From NCBI GenBank assembly GCA_021199255.1, contig JAJQIK010000013.1:29900-93899 (forward strand): 64,000 nucleotides of DNA. Reading direction: 5' to 3'. Both the position numbers and the translations under genes were made by a program. The notes beneath the pieces were generated by a model. It was not told the DNA's origin. It ran no database searches and saw nothing but the letters and a program-made list of their open reading frames with translations. Source of the stretch: Clostridiales bacterium. GTDB lineage: Bacteria; Bacillota; Clostridia; Lachnospirales; Lachnospiraceae. Below are positions 61,069 to 64,000 of this stretch, one piece after another. Numbering within the stretch: position 1 is the stretch's first letter; each line of letters opens with the position of its first letter.

Positions 61069-62166
61069 CTAATTTTCGCCCTCAAATATTTTACCAAATT
61101 CTTCTTCTATTTGTTCAATCGTAGGCATAGAACCCTTATAATCCTCCGGAACGATTCTGGTAAGTTCATATTCGGATATACCAATTGGTACATTCACAAC
61201 ATTTACAGCATACTGTGCCAGCACATTATCTTTGGTTTTGCAAATAAGTAATCCAACCGTCGGTCGCTCCATATTTCCTCTGAGAATTCCATCGACTGCT
61301 GATATGTATGTACCTAGCTGTCCCATATCCGCCGGCTCAAAATCCCGCGTTTTAACTTCAACAACAACATAACAATGCTCTTGGATATTGTAAAAAAGCA
61401 TATCCAGAAATTGTTCTGTTTCACCTACAAGCAATCGGTATTCTCTGCCTACAAATGCAAACCCTTTGCCTAATTCCAATAAGAAATCCTGAATATTGCT
61501 CATCAAAGCATCTTTTAATTCTTTCTCATCATAATTTTCTCGCAGTGTTAAAAAATCAAAATTATATGGGTCTTTGGTAATTGCCTTAGCAAGATCACTA
61601 CCATTAGCGGGTAACAGCATTTCAAAATTAGTTATAGCCTTCCCTTGACGTTCATACAAATCAGTACCCAAAAAATTCATCAAGACTGCTCGCGACCAAT
61701 TGTTTTCAATAGTTTTCTCAATATAAAACAATGCTTTTTGCTGATTATCCGAGTATTTATTGATTATTTGTATCATATGTCCCCAGGGTATTCGAAAAAT
61801 TTGTTCATATCGCGAAACAGATTGTTTCGTAATTTCATTTTCTTCCAATTGCGCAACAACTTGTTTCGCAATTATCTCATCAGAAAACAAACGATAAAAC
61901 TGATTCATATAGAGTAGATTTCTAGGCGAAAAAGACTTTGCATCAGGAAGCAATTTTTTCAAATCCTTGCTAATCTGTGAATAAAAATGCGAGCCCCAAT
62001 CATATGATGATTTCGCTTTTTCCATATCACGTCCAAGCGACCAGTAAAATTTAAGCATTTCTTCGTTAACACGCACAGCTGCCTTTATTTGGCAACTTCT
62101 ATATCTATCACTTATATTGTGAATCCAGTTTTTGTATTCATCATCGATTTTTATTATTTCATCCAT
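61069..62166 (-). CDS. PDDEXK nuclease-domain protein (DUF1016/YhcG-type)
   Basis: 365 residues. An N-terminal helical DUF1016 domain (CQIKAAVRVNEEMLKFYWSLGR, WGSHFYSQISKDL, SPRNLLYMNQFYRLF) and a C-terminal PD-(D/E)XK nuclease fold (FLLELGKGFAFVGREYRLLV, FLDMLFYN, CYVVVEVKTRDF). These stand-alone nuclease-like proteins often travel with defence or mobile genes. The gene is AT-richer than its neighbours, suggesting separate acquisition. Its exact activity is unknown. Confidence 0.9.
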   Translation of the reverse strand: MDEIIKIDDEYKNWIHNISDRYRSCQIKAAVRVNEEMLKFYWSLGRDMEKAKSSYDWGSHFYSQISKDLKKLLPDAKSFSPRNLLYMNQFYRLFSDEIIAKQVVAQLEENEITKQSVSRYEQIFRIPWGHMIQIINKYSDNQQKALFYIEKTIENNWSRAVLMNFLGTDLYERQGKAITNFEMLLPANGSDLAKAITKDPYNFDFLTLRENYDEKELKDALMSNIQDFLLELGKGFAFVGREYRLLVGETEQFLDMLFYNIQEHCYVVVEVKTRDFEPADMGQLGTYISAVDGILRGNMERPTVGLLICKTKDNVLAQYAVNVVNVPIGISEYELTRIVPEDYKGSMPTIEQIEEEFGKIFEGEN

Positions 62167-62285
62167 AGATTACTCCCCTTATAATTGGCATACAAATAGT
62201 ATATCATGTTGTTACGCCAAATTCCGATTTATACCTGAGTACACTCAGCATTCTAGCATAAGTTCTGCCCGATTAAAAGCTGAAT

Positions 62286-62560
62286 CTAAAACTCTTTCAG
62301 CGTAAAAGACACATTCCACAGCCCACCATATGACGAATCCGCTTCCCGTTTCGATTTATAACCGGAGATATACATTTCCGCAGAAGCAGTCTCCGCTGTT
62401 TCCATATCAAAAAACTCCACCACGATTTTTGCCTGCTACTTGTATGCCGTCAGCTTTTTAAGCCATTTTGCCGTAACAGTAAAGGACACAGAGATAGATT
62501 TCGTTCAAAAGATTCCCCGAACAAAACCCACATTCCCATGGGCATTCCAATATATTTCAC
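62286..62560 (-). pseudogene. Composite gene remnant
   Basis: A GTG at 62558-62560 with a good ribosome-binding site opens KYIGMPMGMWVLFGESFERN, resembling the N-terminus of ATC-hydrolase-like proteins. After about 22 codons it runs into unrelated sequence. A second frame reads ISVSFTVTAKWLKKLTAYK, a TAG stop, then AKIVVEFFDMETAETASAE and ends GGLWNVSFTLKEF, which looks like a small phage-type structural protein. So two broken genes are joined here. The rest of 62167-62285 has no clear feature. Confidence 0.55.
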
Positions 62561-62575
62561 GCCCTATCTCTCCTT

Positions 62576-63079
62576 TTAGTTTATGTGTAAACAAAATGCA
62601 TAGATAACTCCCATTAGAGGTGGCCACACGATAGCACTGATTATCTTTTTCACCCAGTTCTTTTTAGAAATATATGGCTTGAATTGTTCCGTTCCTGATA
62701 TATCCCATGTTGTTGTTTTTCCTACCCAGTAATAATCCATAAATACTTTGTCAAATACACTGCCTATGTAGCATACCGCTGTAATCTGCCAAAATATCTC
62801 CGCAAAACTTCTTGCTCCATTTATAAAAAATACAGTCGCTGGAATAATTGTAAGTAAGGGAAGCAAAATTGCTGACATACAGATGATTGATTTTCTTTTT
62901 ATTTCCTTTTTTGTAGTAAGTCCATGGTTTATTACCCAATCTTGAATCGGTTTCTCATAAAAAATAGCGAATTTTTCTGGTCCATTTGATACTCCGACTG
63001 CACAAGGAAAGAAAAATATAAAACATACTGCTAACCCTTCGACGATAATTTCCAAAGCCAATCTCACTGTTAAAATCAT
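62576..63079 (-). CDS. Small membrane protein (cassette B)
   Basis: About 167 residues with four hydrophobic segments (LALEIIVEGLAVCFIFFF, IICMSAILLPLLTIIPATVF, IFWQITAVCYIGSVFDKVF, VKKIISAIVWPPLMGVIYAF). GAGGAG lies nine bases before the ATG at 63079; a longer in-frame start at 63127 is possible. It is similar in layout and in the D-x(3)-D-Y/W-Y segment to the protein at 60153-60650. Function unknown. Confidence 0.72.
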   Translation of the reverse strand: MILTVRLALEIIVEGLAVCFIFFFPCAVGVSNGPEKFAIFYEKPIQDWVINHGLTTKKEIKRKSIICMSAILLPLLTIIPATVFFINGARSFAEIFWQITAVCYIGSVFDKVFMDYYWVGKTTTWDISGTEQFKPYISKKNWVKKIISAIVWPPLMGVIYAFCLHIN

Positions 63080-63136
63080 CCCTTCAGTCTCCTCGTTTTT
63101 TGATTCTTTTCTGAGACTATCCCACACCTAAGTCTG

Positions 63137-63853
63137 TTATTGATATCCATCTCCCTGTTTGAATACCGGTGGCCAATAAGGCAGGACAGGGGCTCCGGAC
63201 TTCAATTTAAAATCACAATATTCCCCACCGGAGGCACAGGTCTGTTCACGGTACAGCGGCGCACCCAGCACTCCGAACATCACATAGTCCAGATTACAAA
63301 GATAGGGCATATATTCCATGTAACCGTGCTCTTTAGCGAAGTTCGCTAACGGACATACAAGGTTATGATAGCTGAATGCATACCCTTCTTCCGGCGGGAT
63401 CATGGTTTTTGTCTCGAAGCTGCCTGGATTCTTTTCCGCATTTGCTGCATTCTGCTTATCTTTCTTTTGAAACATTTTATTCAGCATCTTCGGACTGTTG
63501 AACATCTTTCCCGCAAGCTTTCGGGCAAATCCCGGAATCCGCAGAAAGGTTCGTTCGTAGGACAGCACCATCAAATGACCGGCATCATCTAAAGAAACGC
63601 CGTAGTTCTTCAGAACCTCACCCATCGCCACAAAATAATATGCTCCCGTCAGGTTTCCGGTACCGCTCACATCATCCCCACCAATGTAGGGAAAATGCTC
63701 AAGCAGATTTTTGTCATAGAAATCCCAGATTTCTTCCAGAAGTTCGGAATAATCCTTTCCGCTTGCTTGCTGCAATTCAGCAGAAATCAGCTTCAGGTAT
63801 CCATTCATGGACTTCTTTAATTTAGCATAATTCTTCTGATAGTATTCATGCAT
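63137..63853 (-). CDS. L-2-amino-thiazoline-4-carboxylic acid hydrolase-like protein (cassette B)
   Basis: About 238 residues. Helical first half (EYYQKNYAKLKKSMNGYLKL, ELLEEIWDFYDKNLLEHFPY), then EGYAFSYHNLVCPLANFAKEHG, CNLDYVMFGVLGAPLYR and the end TCASGGEYCDFKLK, which fits the ATC-hydrolase-like family better than its relative at 56586-57233. GGGGAG precedes the ATG at 63853; an upstream in-frame ATG would overlap the methyltransferase gene. Confidence 0.8.
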   Translation of the reverse strand: MHEYYQKNYAKLKKSMNGYLKLISAELQQASGKDYSELLEEIWDFYDKNLLEHFPYIGGDDVSGTGNLTGAYYFVAMGEVLKNYGVSLDDAGHLMVLSYERTFLRIPGFARKLAGKMFNSPKMLNKMFQKKDKQNAANAEKNPGSFETKTMIPPEEGYAFSYHNLVCPLANFAKEHGYMEYMPYLCNLDYVMFGVLGAPLYREQTCASGGEYCDFKLKSGAPVLPYWPPVFKQGDGYQ

Positions 63854-63914
63854 AGTTCTGTATTCTCCCCACAATGTATTTATGTAAAGTACAAAAACTC
63901 TGGTCTTCTCTTGC

Positions 63915-64000
63915 TTATTTTTTTCCGACCAGCATACGGGAATGTCCAAGCATCATCAACGCCGCACGGCGTTCCGAGCCGAACACAAGCTCTGACATAT
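63915..64000 (-). CDS. Methyltransferase C-terminus (runs off right edge)
   Basis: Only the last ~27 residues are visible: MSELVFGSERRAALMMLGHS and RMLVGKK. Across about 75 bp the DNA is almost identical to 60722-60802, so the two methyltransferase genes are recent duplicates. It lies directly upstream of the ATC-hydrolase-like gene. Confidence 0.75.
   Translation of the reverse strand, partial: MSELVFGSERRAALMMLGHSRMLVGKK

Noticed and set aside
1-64000. CRISPR array or cas genes
   Set aside because: No regularly spaced short repeats and no Cas-like proteins were seen in the window.

Overview
The window looks like a chromosomal segment of a low-to-mid GC, anaerobic, gut-type Firmicute. Lachnospiraceae (Clostridia) is the best guess. 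The reasons are a threonine T-box ahead of thrS, an infC-rpmI-rplT operon with an L20-type leader, a TRAM-less RlmD-like methyltransferase with an extra C-terminal domain, [FeFe]-hydrogenase, PdxST-type vitamin B6 synthesis, a YesOPQ-like sugar ABC transporter and LacI/AraC control of pectin breakdown. Almost all genes lie on the minus strand. The family assignment is inference; there is no 16S gene here.

1-10 kb is accessory-like. It holds a TetR-type regulator divergent from a small SCP2-like ORF, a metal-efflux P1B-ATPase operon with DtxR/MntR- and CsoR-type regulators that share operator-like sequences, the relic of a serine-recombinase element, an AT-rich zinc-ribbon/lipoprotein operon divergent from an XRE repressor with twin palindromes, and an RlmD-like gene preceded by a structured 166-bp repeat. 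10-31 kb is mostly housekeeping: tRNA-Pro, a HAD phosphatase, a glycosyltransferase, an EAL protein, a thioesterase, PepD, bioYDA under a BirA-type operator, infC-rpmI-rplT, thrS with its T-box, pdxST with a folded leader, tcdA and a MATE exporter.

31-52 kb is one large pectin/uronate utilisation locus. An ABC importer (binding protein plus two permeases) would bring in oligogalacturonides. Enzymes without signal peptides (GH28, GH105, CE8) would trim them inside the cell. KduI/KduD handle the unsaturated branch and UxaC/UxaB/UxaA the saturated branch. Both reach 2-keto-3-deoxygluconate, which two KdgK-like kinases and Eda convert to pyruvate and glyceraldehyde-3-phosphate; Pta leads on to acetate. 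AraC and LacI regulators sit in the locus. LacI-type 14-bp dyads (TGTAAGCGCTTACA or variants) lie beside promoters of kdgK, uxaC and the binding-protein gene. The same core inside a 32-bp perfect palindrome overlaps the -10 of the next operon, a [FeFe]-hydrogenase and a NuoF/GltD-like flavoprotein, which suggests shared control.

56-64 kb is accessory again. It contains a decayed P1B-ATPase, then two related, partly broken cassettes with ATC-hydrolase-like proteins, ketopantoate-reductase-like proteins, an alpha/beta hydrolase, a small membrane protein family and methyltransferase fragments. They are separated by an AT-rich PDDEXK (DUF1016-type) nuclease gene and gene remnants. The second copy of the 166-bp structured repeat lies here, inserted exactly between a ribosome-binding site and the start codon of a gene. 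This repeat, with its own small ORF, several hairpins and a compensatory base-pair change between copies, is the most unusual object in the window.
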